In this document: positions 49,932-61,215 of the stretch, one piece after another | How positions within the stretch are numbered: the first letter of the stretch is position 1 | How the letters are laid out: every line of letters starts with the position of its first letter | Translations under genes and position numbers: made by a program | Assembly (NCBI GenBank): GCA_900544235.1 | Contig: UQUL01000001.1 | Coordinates: 45,640-109,639, forward strand | From: an uncultured Collinsella sp. | GTDB taxonomy: Bacteria; Actinomycetota; Coriobacteriia; Coriobacteriales; Coriobacteriaceae | Direction: 5' to 3' | Length of the DNA stretch: 64,000 bases | The notes under the pieces: model-generated | Told to the model about the DNA's origin: nothing | The model's database searches: none | The model's input: the letters and a program-made list of their open reading frames with translations, nothing else

Positions 49932-50216
49932 GTGCCTGAGGTTGACGCTGCACAGCTCGAGGGTGAGGCAATGCTCTCAGATCGCATCGCCGATCTCGTC
50001 GAATATCTCGTTGTTCAGATCGTCGACGACCCGGATTCCGTGAGCCTTGAGGTCATCGATGGTGACGACGCCTCTACGATTGAGGTTTCGGTCGCCGAGG
50101 ATGACGTCGCTAAGGTCATCGGCCGTCGTGGCCGTACCATTAAGGCCATTCGCACGCTCGCCCGTGCACTGGCCGCTCGCCTCGACACTGCTGTCGAGGT
50201 AGAGGTTCTGGGCTAG
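49932..50216 (+). CDS. khpA: KH-domain RNA-binding protein KhpA
   Basis: The 94-residue protein has one KH domain with the G-x-x-G loop in VIGRRGRTIKAIRTLARA, typical of KhpA (YlqC). It binds RNA, usually with a KhpB partner, and affects cell shape and division in Gram-positive bacteria. GTG at 49932 has AGGAG 6 bases upstream. Its place between rpsP and rimM is the family's standard setting. Confidence 0.93.
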   Translation: MPEVDAAQLEGEAMLSDRIADLVEYLVVQIVDDPDSVSLEVIDGDDASTIEVSVAEDDVAKVIGRRGRTIKAIRTLARALAARLDTAVEVEVLG

Positions 50217-50220
50217 GACC

Positions 50221-50742
50221 TTGAGGTCCCAGTACAAAAACATCGCCCGTGTGGTCAAGCCGCACGGAAGGAAGGGGGAGGTCCTCGCGCAGCCGCTGCG
50301 GGGGCTTCCTTCTGTATTAGAGCCGGGTATGCGCGTCGCCCTGACGCCGCCGGCGCTCAAGCGCGACCGCTTTTGCACGGTCGTGTCCGTCACCGATACG
50401 GGCGATGGCGATCTGGTCTCGTTTGAGGGCATTGACGACTTGACGGCCGCCGAGGGCATCACGGGATGCTACGTGCTGGCAAATCGTGACGATTTTGAGG
50501 TCGATTCGCTCGACGCTGCCTATACCGACCTGATGGGTCGCGAGGTGGTCGACGAGCGCTTCGGTTCGCTCGGCACGATCGTTGAGATCATGTCGACGCC
50601 CGCTAACGATGTTTGGGTTGTCGAGGGTGATCGGTACGGCGAGGTACTGATTCCCGTGATCGAGCAGGTTGTGCTCGATCTTCCCGACACAGGAACAATT
50701 TCCGTCCACGTGATGGACGGCCTGATCGATATGGACAAGTAG
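50221..50742 (+). CDS. rimM: Ribosome maturation factor RimM
   Basis: The 173-residue protein assists 30S assembly at the 16S rRNA head and binds S19. The N-terminal barrel begins NIARVVKPHGRKGEVLAQPL. The PRC-barrel half holds MGREVVDERFGSLGTIVEIM and YGEVLIPVIEQVVLDL. TTG at 50221 is 4 bases after the khpA stop with only a weak AGGAC site, so coupling to khpA translation is likely. Confidence 0.94.
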   Translation: MRSQYKNIARVVKPHGRKGEVLAQPLRGLPSVLEPGMRVALTPPALKRDRFCTVVSVTDTGDGDLVSFEGIDDLTAAEGITGCYVLANRDDFEVDSLDAAYTDLMGREVVDERFGSLGTIVEIMSTPANDVWVVEGDRYGEVLIPVIEQVVLDLPDTGTISVHVMDGLIDMDK

Positions 50743-50752
50743 GGAGGACAAC

Positions 50753-51511
50753 ATGCTGATTGAGACCCTTTCGGTCTTTCCCGAGATGTTTGAGCCCGTC
50801 ATATCCACGTCGATTTTGGGCCGCGCCCGCAAGGCCGGCCTTTTTGATTTTAAGGCGTATAACCTGCGCGACTGGACGCACGACCGCCATCGTACCGTCG
50901 ATGACGAGCCGTACGGCGGCGGGCAGGGCATGCTCATGAAGGTCGAGCCTATCGCCGAGGCCATCGAGGCCATTAGCGCAGAGGGTCCCAAGCCCACTGT
51001 GGTGTTCTTTACCCCCTGTGGCGAGCCTTTTACGCAGCATGTGGCCGAGCGCCTGCTCAAAAGTGAGCGCCTGCTGTTTGTGTGCAGTCGCTACGAGGGC
51101 GTCGACGAGCGCGCGTATGCGTATGCCGATGAGCGTCTGTCGATCGGCGACTATGTGCTCACGGGCGGCGAACTTCCCGCTATGGTCGTTACCGATGCCG
51201 TCGTACGCCTGATTCCCGGCGCCCTGGGCGACGAGATGAGCAACGTCGACGAGTCGTTCTCGACCGCCGAGGACGGAGGCCTGCTCGAGTACGCGCAGTA
51301 CACCCGTCCCGCCGAGTTCAACGGCGAGGGCGTGCCGCCGGTGCTTGTGAGCGGCGATCACGCCAAGGTCGATGCCTGGCGTCGCAAGAACGCCATCGAG
51401 CGCACCTGCTGCTGGCGTCCCGATCTGATCGAGACAGCGCGGCTCACGCCCGAGGAGCGCGCTTACGCGCAGGAGATTCTTGACGCTTCGTATTCGCAGA
51501 GCGAGGAGTGA
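50753..51511 (+). CDS. trmD: tRNA (guanine-N1)-methyltransferase TrmD
   Basis: The 252-residue SPOUT enzyme methylates G37 of tRNAs. It has DDEPYGGGQGMLMKVEP, then CSRYEGVDERAYAY and SIGDYVLTGGELPAMVVTDA, which form the SAM-binding knot. The C-terminal part contains YTRPAEFNGEGVPPVLVSGDH. ATG at 50753 has GGGAGGA 5 bases upstream. It is the fourth gene of the rpsP operon. Confidence 0.97.
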   Translation: MLIETLSVFPEMFEPVISTSILGRARKAGLFDFKAYNLRDWTHDRHRTVDDEPYGGGQGMLMKVEPIAEAIEAISAEGPKPTVVFFTPCGEPFTQHVAERLLKSERLLFVCSRYEGVDERAYAYADERLSIGDYVLTGGELPAMVVTDAVVRLIPGALGDEMSNVDESFSTAEDGGLLEYAQYTRPAEFNGEGVPPVLVSGDHAKVDAWRRKNAIERTCCWRPDLIETARLTPEERAYAQEILDASYSQSEE

Positions 51512-51513
51512 GT

Positions 51514-52077
51514 ATGGTTCCTACGCAACATTCCGCGTTGAGGGGCGCTTTTGAGTGGATCGCGGTCATCGCGATCGCGCTCGTGGCCACGTTCCTGATC
51601 CGTACCTTTGTGGTCGAGCCCTTTGTGGTGCCCACCGGTTCTATGGAGGACACGATCGAGATTGGCGACCAGATCCTGGCGCAAAAGGTGAGCCTCGAGC
51701 TCGGTCAGCCCGTCAAGCAGGGCGATATCGTGGTGTTTCACAACCCCGATGGCACCTCCGAGCATGATGTTCTTGTCAAGCGTGTTATTGCCACGGCCGG
51801 CCAGACGGTCGACCTGCAGGATGGCAAGGTGGTCGTTGACGGCCAGGCGCTCGACGAGGACTATACGACGGGCATGAGCTGGCCACTTTCGGTCCAAGCG
51901 CCCGGCGCTCAGGTAAGCTATCCCTACACCGTTCCCGACGGGTGCGTGTGGGTGATGGGCGACAACCGCGAAAACTCTGCCGACTCACGCTACTTTGGTC
52001 CCGTCGATCGCTCTGATTTGATCGCTGTGGCGCTTGTGCGCTACTGGCCGCTCAACCGCATCGGCGCTATCGACTAA
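51514..52077 (+). CDS. lepB: Signal peptidase I
   Basis: The 187-residue membrane serine protease cleaves signal peptides outside the cytoplasmic membrane. One N-terminal span (WIAVIAIALVATFLIRTFVV) is followed by the active serine S43 in PTGSMEDTI and the general-base lysine K89 in DVLVKRVIA; GDNRENSADSRYFGPV is the third signature. ATG at 51514 is preceded by GAGGAG; a GTG at 51508 overlaps trmD. It ends the rpsP operon. Confidence 0.95.
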   Translation: MVPTQHSALRGAFEWIAVIAIALVATFLIRTFVVEPFVVPTGSMEDTIEIGDQILAQKVSLELGQPVKQGDIVVFHNPDGTSEHDVLVKRVIATAGQTVDLQDGKVVVDGQALDEDYTTGMSWPLSVQAPGAQVSYPYTVPDGCVWVMGDNRENSADSRYFGPVDRSDLIAVALVRYWPLNRIGAID

Positions 52078-52136
52078 AAACCGCTATAGTACAGTACCTA
52101 ACCGTGTAATCGTTTCGACGAGGGGATATTAGAGGC

Positions 52137-53048
52137 ATGAACGCTTCATCGCTTTCCTTCCAAGACATCATCCTGCGTCTCCAGCAGTACTGGGGCGAGC
52201 AGGGCTGCGTCATTATGCAGCCCTATGACTCCGAGGTCGGTGCCGGTACCTTCCATACCGCGACCACGCTGCGCTCGCTCGGTCCCGCCGAGTGGCGCAC
52301 CTGCTATGCGCAGCCTTGCCGCCGTCCCGCCGACGGCCGCTACGGCGAGAACCCCAACCGCATGCAGCACTACTATCAGTTCCAGGTGCTCATCAAGCCC
52401 TCTCCGGTCAACGCCCAGGAGCTTTACCTGGGGTCTCTTGCCGCTATCGGTCTGGACCCCAACGACCATGACGTCCGCTTTGTCGAGGACGACTGGGAGA
52501 GCCCGACGCTCGGCGCCTGGGGCCTTGGCTGGGAGGTCTGGCTCAATGGCATGGAGGTCACGCAGTTTACGTACTTCCAGCAGGTGGGCGGTATCGAGGT
52601 CGACCCCGTTCCTGTCGAGATCACCTATGGCCTGGAGCGCATCGCCATGTATGCGCAGGGCGTCAATTCCGTCTACGACTTGGTGTGGAGCTACCTGCCC
52701 GATGGCACGCCCATGACCTATGGCGACGTGTTCCTCGAGAACGAGCGCGAGTTCAGCGCCTACAACTTTGAGGTCGCCAACGTCGAGATGATGCGTCAGA
52801 AGTTTGACGACTACGAGGCCGAGTGCCACTCCTGTCTGGAGCGCAAGCTGCCGCTGCCGGCGTACGACTGCGTCATGAAGTGCAGCCACGCCTTCAACCT
52901 GCTCGATGCCCGTGGCGCGCTGTCCGCGGTCGAGCGTGCCAACTACATCCTGCGCGTCCGCGCCGTCGCCAAGGCGTGCTGCGAGGCCTACATGGCCGAG
53001 GTCGCCGGAGTCAACGAGAATGCCGACCAGGAAGGCGAGGTGGCGTAA
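52137..53048 (+). CDS. glyQ: Glycyl-tRNA synthetase alpha subunit
   Basis: The 303-residue subunit of the bacterial alpha2-beta2 GlyRS holds the class II catalytic core. SFQDIILRLQQYWGEQGCVI, then RPADGRYGENPNRMQHYYQF, then YGLERIAMYAQGV are diagnostic. ATG at 52137 follows GAGGGGATATTAGAGGC. It is 3 bases from glyS, so the two subunits are coupled. Confidence 0.98.
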   Translation: MNASSLSFQDIILRLQQYWGEQGCVIMQPYDSEVGAGTFHTATTLRSLGPAEWRTCYAQPCRRPADGRYGENPNRMQHYYQFQVLIKPSPVNAQELYLGSLAAIGLDPNDHDVRFVEDDWESPTLGAWGLGWEVWLNGMEVTQFTYFQQVGGIEVDPVPVEITYGLERIAMYAQGVNSVYDLVWSYLPDGTPMTYGDVFLENEREFSAYNFEVANVEMMRQKFDDYEAECHSCLERKLPLPAYDCVMKCSHAFNLLDARGALSAVERANYILRVRAVAKACCEAYMAEVAGVNENADQEGEVA

Positions 53049-53051
53049 GCC

Positions 53052-55148
53052 ATGGCAGACGCTAAGGATTTCCTGTTTGAGATCGGTACGGAAGAAATGC
53101 CCTCCGCACCGCTGAACAATGCCGTCAAGCAGCTTGGCACTATGATCGCCAAGGGTCTCGACGAGGCCGGTCTGGCCCACGGCGAGGTCCGCGTGATCTC
53201 GAGCCCGCGCCGCCTGGCTGCGCTCGTTGCCGACGTCGCCACCGCGACCGATGAGGTTCACGAGGTCAAGCGCGGCCCCGCGGCCAACATCGCCTTCGAT
53301 GCCGACGGTAACGCCACCAAGGCCGCCCAGGGCTTCGCCCGCAAGTGCGGTGTGGCTGCCGAGGATCTGGTCCGTCGCGAGGACACCGACGGCCGTGAGT
53401 ACGTCTTTGCCGAGAAGAACATTCCCTCCGCACCGGCTACGCCGATTCTGACGGCCCTGTGCGAGAAGACCATCGCCGGCCTGCAGTGGCCCAACTACCG
53501 CAGCCAGCGCTGGGGTCACGAGCATGCGACTTTTGTTCGTCCGGTCCGCTGGATCTGCTGCCTTTTGGGCGAGGATGTTGTGCCCGTGTCGTTTGCCGAC
53601 GTGACGAGCGGCAACACCACGCGCGGTCATCGTGTACTTGGCCCTGGCGACCATGTGGTTGCCAGCCCCGCCGTCTACGAGCAGGTGCTCGAGGACGCCG
53701 GCGTGCTTTCTGCCGAGCGTCGTCGCGAGGCCATCCTTGCCGGTATCGCCGAAGTCGAGGCCGCTCGCCCCGGCTGCCATGTCGATACGCCCAAGAAGGT
53801 CTTTGAGGAGGTCATTAACCTCTGCGAGTGGCCGACGGTGCTCGTCGGTACCTTCGATGAGGAGTTTCTCAAGGTCCCGCACGAGATTATCTGCGAGTCC
53901 ATGCTCACCAATCAGCGCTACTTCCCGATCTATGACGGTGAGGGCAAGCTCACGCGTGAGTTCGTGGTCGTTTCCAACAGCAAGCCCGAGAATGCCGAGC
54001 GCGTGATCGACGGTAACGAGCGCGTCGTGCGCGCCCGTCTGGACGACGCAAAGTTCTTCTACGAGGAGGACCTGAAGATCTCCCTCGACGAGTTCCGTGA
54101 GCGCCTGGCCAAGGTTGCCTTCCAGGAGAAGCTCGGTAGCGTGCTCGCCAAGTCCGAGCGCATCGAGCAGCTCGCGCTCGCTATTGCCCGTGAGGCACAC
54201 CTGGGTGCTCATCTGGCAGCTGACGCCGGCCGTGCCGCGCACCTGTGCAAGGCCGACCTGGTGTCCAACGCCGTCGTCGAGTTCACGAGCCAGCAGGGCG
54301 TGATGGGCGGTTACTACGCCACCGCGATGGGGGAGAACGACGAGGTCGCCCACGCCATTCGCGATCACTATCGTCCCCGCTTTGCCGGTGACGAGCTGCC
54401 CGAGGGCACCGCTGGCTGCATCGTGGCCTGTGCCGACAAGCTCGATACCATTGCCGGTATCTTTGCCATCGGCGAGCCCCCGACCGGCTCCTCCGACCCC
54501 TATGCGCTGCGTCGTGCCGCTATCGGCATCATCAACATCCTGCGCGACCGCCTGCCGATCGACCCCACGTCGCTCATCGACTTTGCGCTCGAGCTCTATA
54601 GCGAGCAGGGCATTGAGTTTGACGCCGCCGAAGTCGCCCAGCAGGTTCGCGACTTCTTCCATGGCCGCCTGGTGAGCATGGCCCGCGACGAGAAGATCCC
54701 GGCCGATACCGTTGCCGCCGTCTCTGCGGTGCACATCATCGCCCCGTCCGTCTTCTTCGCCCGCTGCGCCGCCCTCGACGAGGCTCGCAAGAACGACGCC
54801 GAGACCTTTGACAACCTGGCGACGGCCTATGCCCGTGCCGCGCATATCTCCAAGCCCGAGCTGGGCGCGGAGTACGACCGCGCCCTGATGGGCGAGGTCG
54901 AGCTCGCGCTTGCCGATGCCTCCGAGGCTGCTCAGACCGCTGTCGACGCCGCCCTTGCTGCCGAGGATTACCCGGCCGCATTTGCGGCCCTTGCCGCCCT
55001 GCGCGCCCCCATCGACCGCTTCTTCGATGAGGTTATGGTCATGGACAAGGACGAGCAGCTCCGCGATAATCGCCTTAAGCTGCTCAACCGCTTCGAGGCC
55101 GTTTTCTCCGGCATCGCCAACATCGGTGAGCTTGCCCGCAAAAAGTAA
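53052..55148 (+). CDS. glyS: Glycyl-tRNA synthetase beta subunit
   Basis: The 698-residue subunit binds tRNA-Gly and completes the alpha2-beta2 enzyme. It starts FLFEIGTEEMPSAPLNNAVK and has ESMLTNQRYFPIYDGEGKL and VRARLDDAKFFYEEDLKISL. The HD-like domain contains GGYYATAMGENDEVAHAIRD, and the C-terminal part is the anticodon-binding region (about 590-698). Length matches the family (680-700). The ATG at 53052 lies 3 bases after glyQ. Confidence 0.98.
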   Translation: MADAKDFLFEIGTEEMPSAPLNNAVKQLGTMIAKGLDEAGLAHGEVRVISSPRRLAALVADVATATDEVHEVKRGPAANIAFDADGNATKAAQGFARKCGVAAEDLVRREDTDGREYVFAEKNIPSAPATPILTALCEKTIAGLQWPNYRSQRWGHEHATFVRPVRWICCLLGEDVVPVSFADVTSGNTTRGHRVLGPGDHVVASPAVYEQVLEDAGVLSAERRREAILAGIAEVEAARPGCHVDTPKKVFEEVINLCEWPTVLVGTFDEEFLKVPHEIICESMLTNQRYFPIYDGEGKLTREFVVVSNSKPENAERVIDGNERVVRARLDDAKFFYEEDLKISLDEFRERLAKVAFQEKLGSVLAKSERIEQLALAIAREAHLGAHLAADAGRAAHLCKADLVSNAVVEFTSQQGVMGGYYATAMGENDEVAHAIRDHYRPRFAGDELPEGTAGCIVACADKLDTIAGIFAIGEPPTGSSDPYALRRAAIGIINILRDRLPIDPTSLIDFALELYSEQGIEFDAAEVAQQVRDFFHGRLVSMARDEKIPADTVAAVSAVHIIAPSVFFARCAALDEARKNDAETFDNLATAYARAAHISKPELGAEYDRALMGEVELALADASEAAQTAVDAALAAEDYPAAFAALAALRAPIDRFFDEVMVMDKDEQLRDNRLKLLNRFEAVFSGIANIGELARKK

Positions 55149-55182
55149 GCCAGCCTGCGCGTAAGCGCAAAAGGAGCCCCGC

Positions 55183-56058
55183 ATGGATTGCCCGGTCACC
55201 GCTCGTCCCACCGTTATCGTTATCTCCGACTCGCTCGGTGATACCGCTTGTGAGGTGGTGCTTGCGGCGTCCGGGCAATTTGATGAAGGGGCTTTTCATC
55301 TCTTGCGCCTGCCCAAGGTGAACTCTGTGGAGCAGGTTAAATCGTTTGTGGGCCCGCGTGTCGATGCAGACCATCGCGATATTGCCGTGTTCCATACCAT
55401 TGTCGATCCGGCGCTTCGCGCCCGCGTGCTCGATTACCTGGGTATGCTGCATATCCGCTCGGTCGACCTGATCGGCCCGACGCTCGCCGTGCTGTCGTCG
55501 CTCATTGGCGTGCCGCCCAAGGGCGTCGCGGGCGTGATTCACAAAACCGATGACCGCTATTTCCATCGTATCGAGGCCATGGAGTATTTTGTTGAGCACG
55601 ATGACGGGCGCGGCTGCGACGATCTGTCGGGTGCCGATATCGTGCTGCTGGGCGTATCGCGCACGTCCAAGACGCCGCTGTCGATGTTTTTGGCCTTTCA
55701 AGGTTACAAGGTTGCCAATGTTTCGTTGGCCCATGGCATGGAGCCACCCAAGTCAATTTACGAGGTCGACCCGATGCGCCTGTTCGGCCTGGTTTCAACC
55801 GTCGACGTTATTTCTGAGATTCGCGATAGCCGCTTAGGCGATGATTACGCGCGCGCCGTCGCCGGCTCCTATGCCGAGCCTGAGAGTGTTCGCAGCGAGC
55901 TCGAGGAAGCCCGTGCGCTCATGAAGCGCCTAGGCTGCTTTGTGGTACGTACCGACGGCAAGGCCATCGAGGAGAGCGCCTCCGAGATCATCAGCCACTT
56001 GGAGGAAATCCAAGAAGCCCGCGCCCGCTGCGCCGCCCGTCGAGCCCAACAAAGCTAG
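55183..56058 (+). CDS. ppsR: Pyruvate, phosphate dikinase regulatory protein (kinase-pyrophosphorylase)
   Basis: The 291-residue DUF299 protein switches pyruvate phosphate dikinase off by ADP-dependent phosphorylation and on by phosphate-dependent dephosphorylation. The nucleotide-binding loop is GVSRTSKT (157-164). VISDSLGDTACEVVLAA at the start and GLVSTVDVISEIRDSRLGDD further on fit the family. It lies just before ppdK, its expected target, though about 300 bases separate them. The stop is followed 6 bases later by palindromic repeat copy C. Confidence 0.93.
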   Translation: MDCPVTARPTVIVISDSLGDTACEVVLAASGQFDEGAFHLLRLPKVNSVEQVKSFVGPRVDADHRDIAVFHTIVDPALRARVLDYLGMLHIRSVDLIGPTLAVLSSLIGVPPKGVAGVIHKTDDRYFHRIEAMEYFVEHDDGRGCDDLSGADIVLLGVSRTSKTPLSMFLAFQGYKVANVSLAHGMEPPKSIYEVDPMRLFGLVSTVDVISEIRDSRLGDDYARAVAGSYAEPESVRSELEEARALMKRLGCFVVRTDGKAIEESASEIISHLEEIQEARARCAARRAQQS

Positions 56059-56064
56059 CTTATT

Positions 56065-56100
56065 GGGGTAGCTAAAAATGCCCTGTCTAAAATAACCAAC
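56065..56100. repeat. Palindromic repeat copy C
   Basis: GGGGTAGCTAAAAATGCCCT begins a copy related to the right arm at 22405-22443, ending GTCTAAAATAACCAAC. It lies 6 bases after the ppsR stop. Confidence 0.75.
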
Positions 56101-56355
56101 TAACAATAATGCACGATAATGATAAAGCGATTTAGCAAGAAACTTGCATCTGACCTGCATTTTTCTTGCAGTGGTCTCTTCATAAGGTAACCACCTTTAC
56201 CTACCGTTTACCGCCAGTTTTAGCACGTTTGCCAAACCGCGCATCCTCTGCTTAAGCCCGCTCAAAACCCGCCGTATAGTTCCCTCACGGCCCGCATCTG
56301 ACGGGTCGATTCGTTACCACGGTCGTGCGCGTAAGCGTATGGAAGGGGAAGTATC
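56101..56355 (+). promoter_or_regulatory. ppdK upstream region with candidate promoter
   Basis: No gene is seen. TTAAGC (56252-56257) and TATAGT (56275-56280) are 17 bases apart, 75 bases before the ppdK start. The first part is AT-rich with several TTGCA motifs (about 56144-56170) that could be regulator sites, which is speculative. A long leader is left before the start codon. Confidence 0.4.
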
Positions 56356-59106
<2,751 letters not shown>

Positions 59107-59145
59107 CGTTTTGGGTTTAGACGCCTAGCGTAGCCCCCCTTCATG

Positions 59146-59176
59146 CCGCCCGTCTCATTCGTGAGACGGGCGGTTA
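59146..59176 (+). terminator. Terminator after ppdK
   Basis: CCGCCCGTCTCA (59146-59157) pairs perfectly with TGAGACGGGCGG (59162-59173) around TTCG. The following T-run is short. Confidence 0.8.
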
Positions 59177-59219
59177 TCATGTGCGGGTTTTGTCTTTTTG
59201 TCTGCGTAAAAAATTGTTC

Positions 59220-59247
59220 TTGCAGCAGAAACCCGCGCGTGTATACT
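59220..59247 (+). promoter_or_regulatory. Candidate promoter for rplS
   Basis: TTGCAG (59220-59225) and TATACT (59242-59247) are 16 bases apart, 69 bases before rplS. Confidence 0.55.
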
Positions 59248-59316
59248 CGAATACGTTTGTTCAACTACGTGCCGGCCAAGGTGGTACGGCACCTCTAGAA
59301 GAGTAAGGAATTGCAC

Positions 59317-59658
59317 ATGGATTACATCCGCGCAATCGAGCGTCAGCAGATCCGCGAGGACATTCCTCAGGTTCGCGTCGCCGACAACGTCAAGGTTCAC
59401 TACCGCATTAAGGAAGGCGACCGCGAGCGCATCCAGGTCTTCCAGGGCGACGTCATCCGCATGGCCGGCGCCGGTGCCCGCGAGACCTTCACCGTCCGCA
59501 AGATGTCCTTCGGTGTCGGTGTTGAGCGTACCTTCCCGCTTCACAGCCCCAAGATCGCCAAGCTCGAGGTCGTTCGTCATGGTCGCGTCCGTCGCGCCAA
59601 GCTGTACTACCTCCGCGACAAGGTGGGCAAGGCTGCTCGCATTCCCGAGAAGCGCTAA
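59317..59658 (+). CDS. rplS: 50S ribosomal protein L19
   Basis: The 113-residue protein sits at the 30S-50S interface. VKVHYRIKEGDRERIQVFQG, then ETFTVRKMSFGVGVERTFPL and GRVRRAKLYYLRDKVGKAAR are diagnostic. ATG at 59317 has AAGGAA 6 bases upstream; a TTG at 59311 is less likely. Its own promoter and terminator surround it, and it is not linked to trmD as in many other bacteria. Confidence 0.97.
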   Translation: MDYIRAIERQQIREDIPQVRVADNVKVHYRIKEGDRERIQVFQGDVIRMAGAGARETFTVRKMSFGVGVERTFPLHSPKIAKLEVVRHGRVRRAKLYYLRDKVGKAARIPEKR

Positions 59659-59692
59659 GAAGATCGCAGCGTCTGTCCACTCGTTTGGACAC

Positions 59693-59722
59693 AAGGGTCA
59701 CCTTCGGGTGGCCCTTCTTTTT
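59693..59722 (+). terminator. Terminator after rplS
   Basis: AAGGGTCACC (59693-59702) pairs with GGTGGCCCTT (59707-59716) around TTCG, followed by CTTTTT. Confidence 0.9.
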
Positions 59723-59751
59723 ATCTGATTTGCATGCAAGGAGGGCCTGGT

Positions 59752-60540
59752 ATGGCCAATATGACGAGCTCGGTTTCGGCATCGCAGGTTGCCGGAGAGC
59801 TGGCGAGCGCAACGTTTGAGGAGATCCCCGCCCTCGTGGAGCATTATCGCGAGGACCCGCGCCAGCAGGTGATCAAGGCTTGTGAACGCGCCCTCAAACG
59901 CCATTCCAAAGAGGTCGCCGAGCGCGAGCGCGTCAATGGCATGTACGAGCTTATGCATGAGCTTGGCGGCGATGGGGTGGTCGTTGGTGTCGACGAGGTG
60001 GGTCGCGGATCGGTGGCCGGTCCTTTGACGGTATGCGCTGTCTGCCTTCCTATGGAGCCGCGCGTCTGGGGCATCAACGATTCCAAAAAGCTCACGCCGG
60101 CGCGCCGCGAGTTGCTCTCAGTGAAGATTGCCGAGGTGGCGACGGCGATCGGTTTTTGCCATATCGCGCCTAAGGATATCGATGAGATGGGCATGGCCCG
60201 TGCTATCCGTACCGCCGTTGCGGGCGCCGTGGCCGATACGGGGCTCGAGCCCGATTGCGTGCTTATGGATGGCAACCCCTTGGGCGCCGTTCCTAACGAG
60301 CGCGATGTGGTAAAGGGCGATGCCAAGATCGCCTGCATCGCCGCGGCGTCCATCATGGCTAAGGTCACGCGTGACGAGATGATGGTCGAGTACGACGCTG
60401 AGTATCCCGAGTACCATCTGGCCGAGTCGAAGGGCTATGCGAGCCCCGAGCACATCGAGGCCATTCGCAAACATGGACTTTGTCCGCTGCACCGCGTGAG
60501 CTTTTGCGGAAACTTTCTGCAGACTGAGCGCCTTTTCTAG
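59752..60540 (+). CDS. rnhB: Ribonuclease HII
   Basis: The 262-residue enzyme removes ribonucleotides from DNA-RNA hybrids. The catalytic GVDEVGRGSVAGPLTV carries D81 and E82; further acidic residues are in DCVLMDGNPLG and KVTRDEMM. The first 75 residues are a helical extension also found in Coriobacteria and Firmicutes homologues. ATG at 59752 has AAGGAGG 7 bases upstream; an in-frame ATG at 59734 lies before that site. It opens a run towards dprA and is ended by a strong terminator. Confidence 0.95.
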   Translation: MANMTSSVSASQVAGELASATFEEIPALVEHYREDPRQQVIKACERALKRHSKEVAERERVNGMYELMHELGGDGVVVGVDEVGRGSVAGPLTVCAVCLPMEPRVWGINDSKKLTPARRELLSVKIAEVATAIGFCHIAPKDIDEMGMARAIRTAVAGAVADTGLEPDCVLMDGNPLGAVPNERDVVKGDAKIACIAAASIMAKVTRDEMMVEYDAEYPEYHLAESKGYASPEHIEAIRKHGLCPLHRVSFCGNFLQTERLF

Positions 60541-60589
60541 GTCAATTGTGGAGACAGGGACCTCTGGGGTTTTATAAACCTGCTGGTAG

Positions 60590-60631
60590 CGGGCCGTATG
60601 CAACACCATTGTTGCGTACGGCCCGTTTTTT
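60590..60631 (+). terminator. Terminator after rnhB
   Basis: A 16-base-pair stem (60590-60605 with 60610-60625) with one G-T wobble, loop CCAT, is followed by TTTTTT. It is among the strongest in the window. Confidence 0.92.
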
Positions 60632-60729
60632 GACGGCATTTGGTCAGCTTTTGGTTTGCTTCCGGTACTTACCCGCATGAAAGGTGCCCTCATCATCGGG
60701 GCAATGCAGTGTGCGGGAAAGGAGACCCC

Positions 60730-61215
60730 ATGAGTGCCGCAAGCAAAAAGAGCAAGACACAGCAGCTCAAGGAGCGTTGGGAAAACGGCGAGCTCGACTG
60801 CGGGGCGATGACGCCCGAGTTTATCAAGGGACTCAGTCCCCGCGAGCTGGGTATGCTGGGCGAGCTGATCACCATCGACTACTTTAACGAGCGCGGCTAC
60901 ACCTTGCTGGAGCAGGGTTATCGTTGCACCGAGGGCGAGGCTGATCTGGTGCTGCTCGATGAGCTCGACGATGTCGTGGTGATGGCCGAGGTCAAGACCA
61001 GACGCGTCGCACTGGATTGCAACACGCGGGTCTTTCCCGAGGAGGCCGTGGACGCCCAAAAGCAACGCCGCTACCGCCGCATCGCAAGTTGCTATCTCAT
61101 GGAGCATTATCCGCTCAAGGCGATTCGCTTCGATGCTGTGGGTGTCACCATCCGCGGCGGGCATATCGCCGAGATCGAGCATCAGTACAACGCGTTCGAT
61201 TGGCAGGTGTCGTGA
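60730..61215 (+). CDS. YraN/UPF0102 family nuclease-like protein
   Basis: The 161-residue protein has a restriction-endonuclease-like fold: GELITIDYFNERGYTLLEQGYRCTEGEADLV, given by its ends, then VVMAEVKTR with the E-x-K catalytic-type motif, then KQRRYRRIASCYL. It may act in DNA processing; members sit next to comM and dprA, which suggests a role in DNA uptake or recombination. The first 38 residues are an extension beyond the usual 120-residue family. ATG at 60730 has AAAGGAGA 5 bases upstream. It overlaps comM by one base. Confidence 0.85.
   Translation: MSAASKKSKTQQLKERWENGELDCGAMTPEFIKGLSPRELGMLGELITIDYFNERGYTLLEQGYRCTEGEADLVLLDELDDVVVMAEVKTRRVALDCNTRVFPEEAVDAQKQRRYRRIASCYLMEHYPLKAIRFDAVGVTIRGGHIAEIEHQYNAFDWQVS

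Noticed and set aside
52146..55211. A 1021-codon open frame antisense to glyQ-glyS
   Set aside because: It mirrors the GC-rich codons of glyQS, has no family motif and spans both genes; it is a composition effect.
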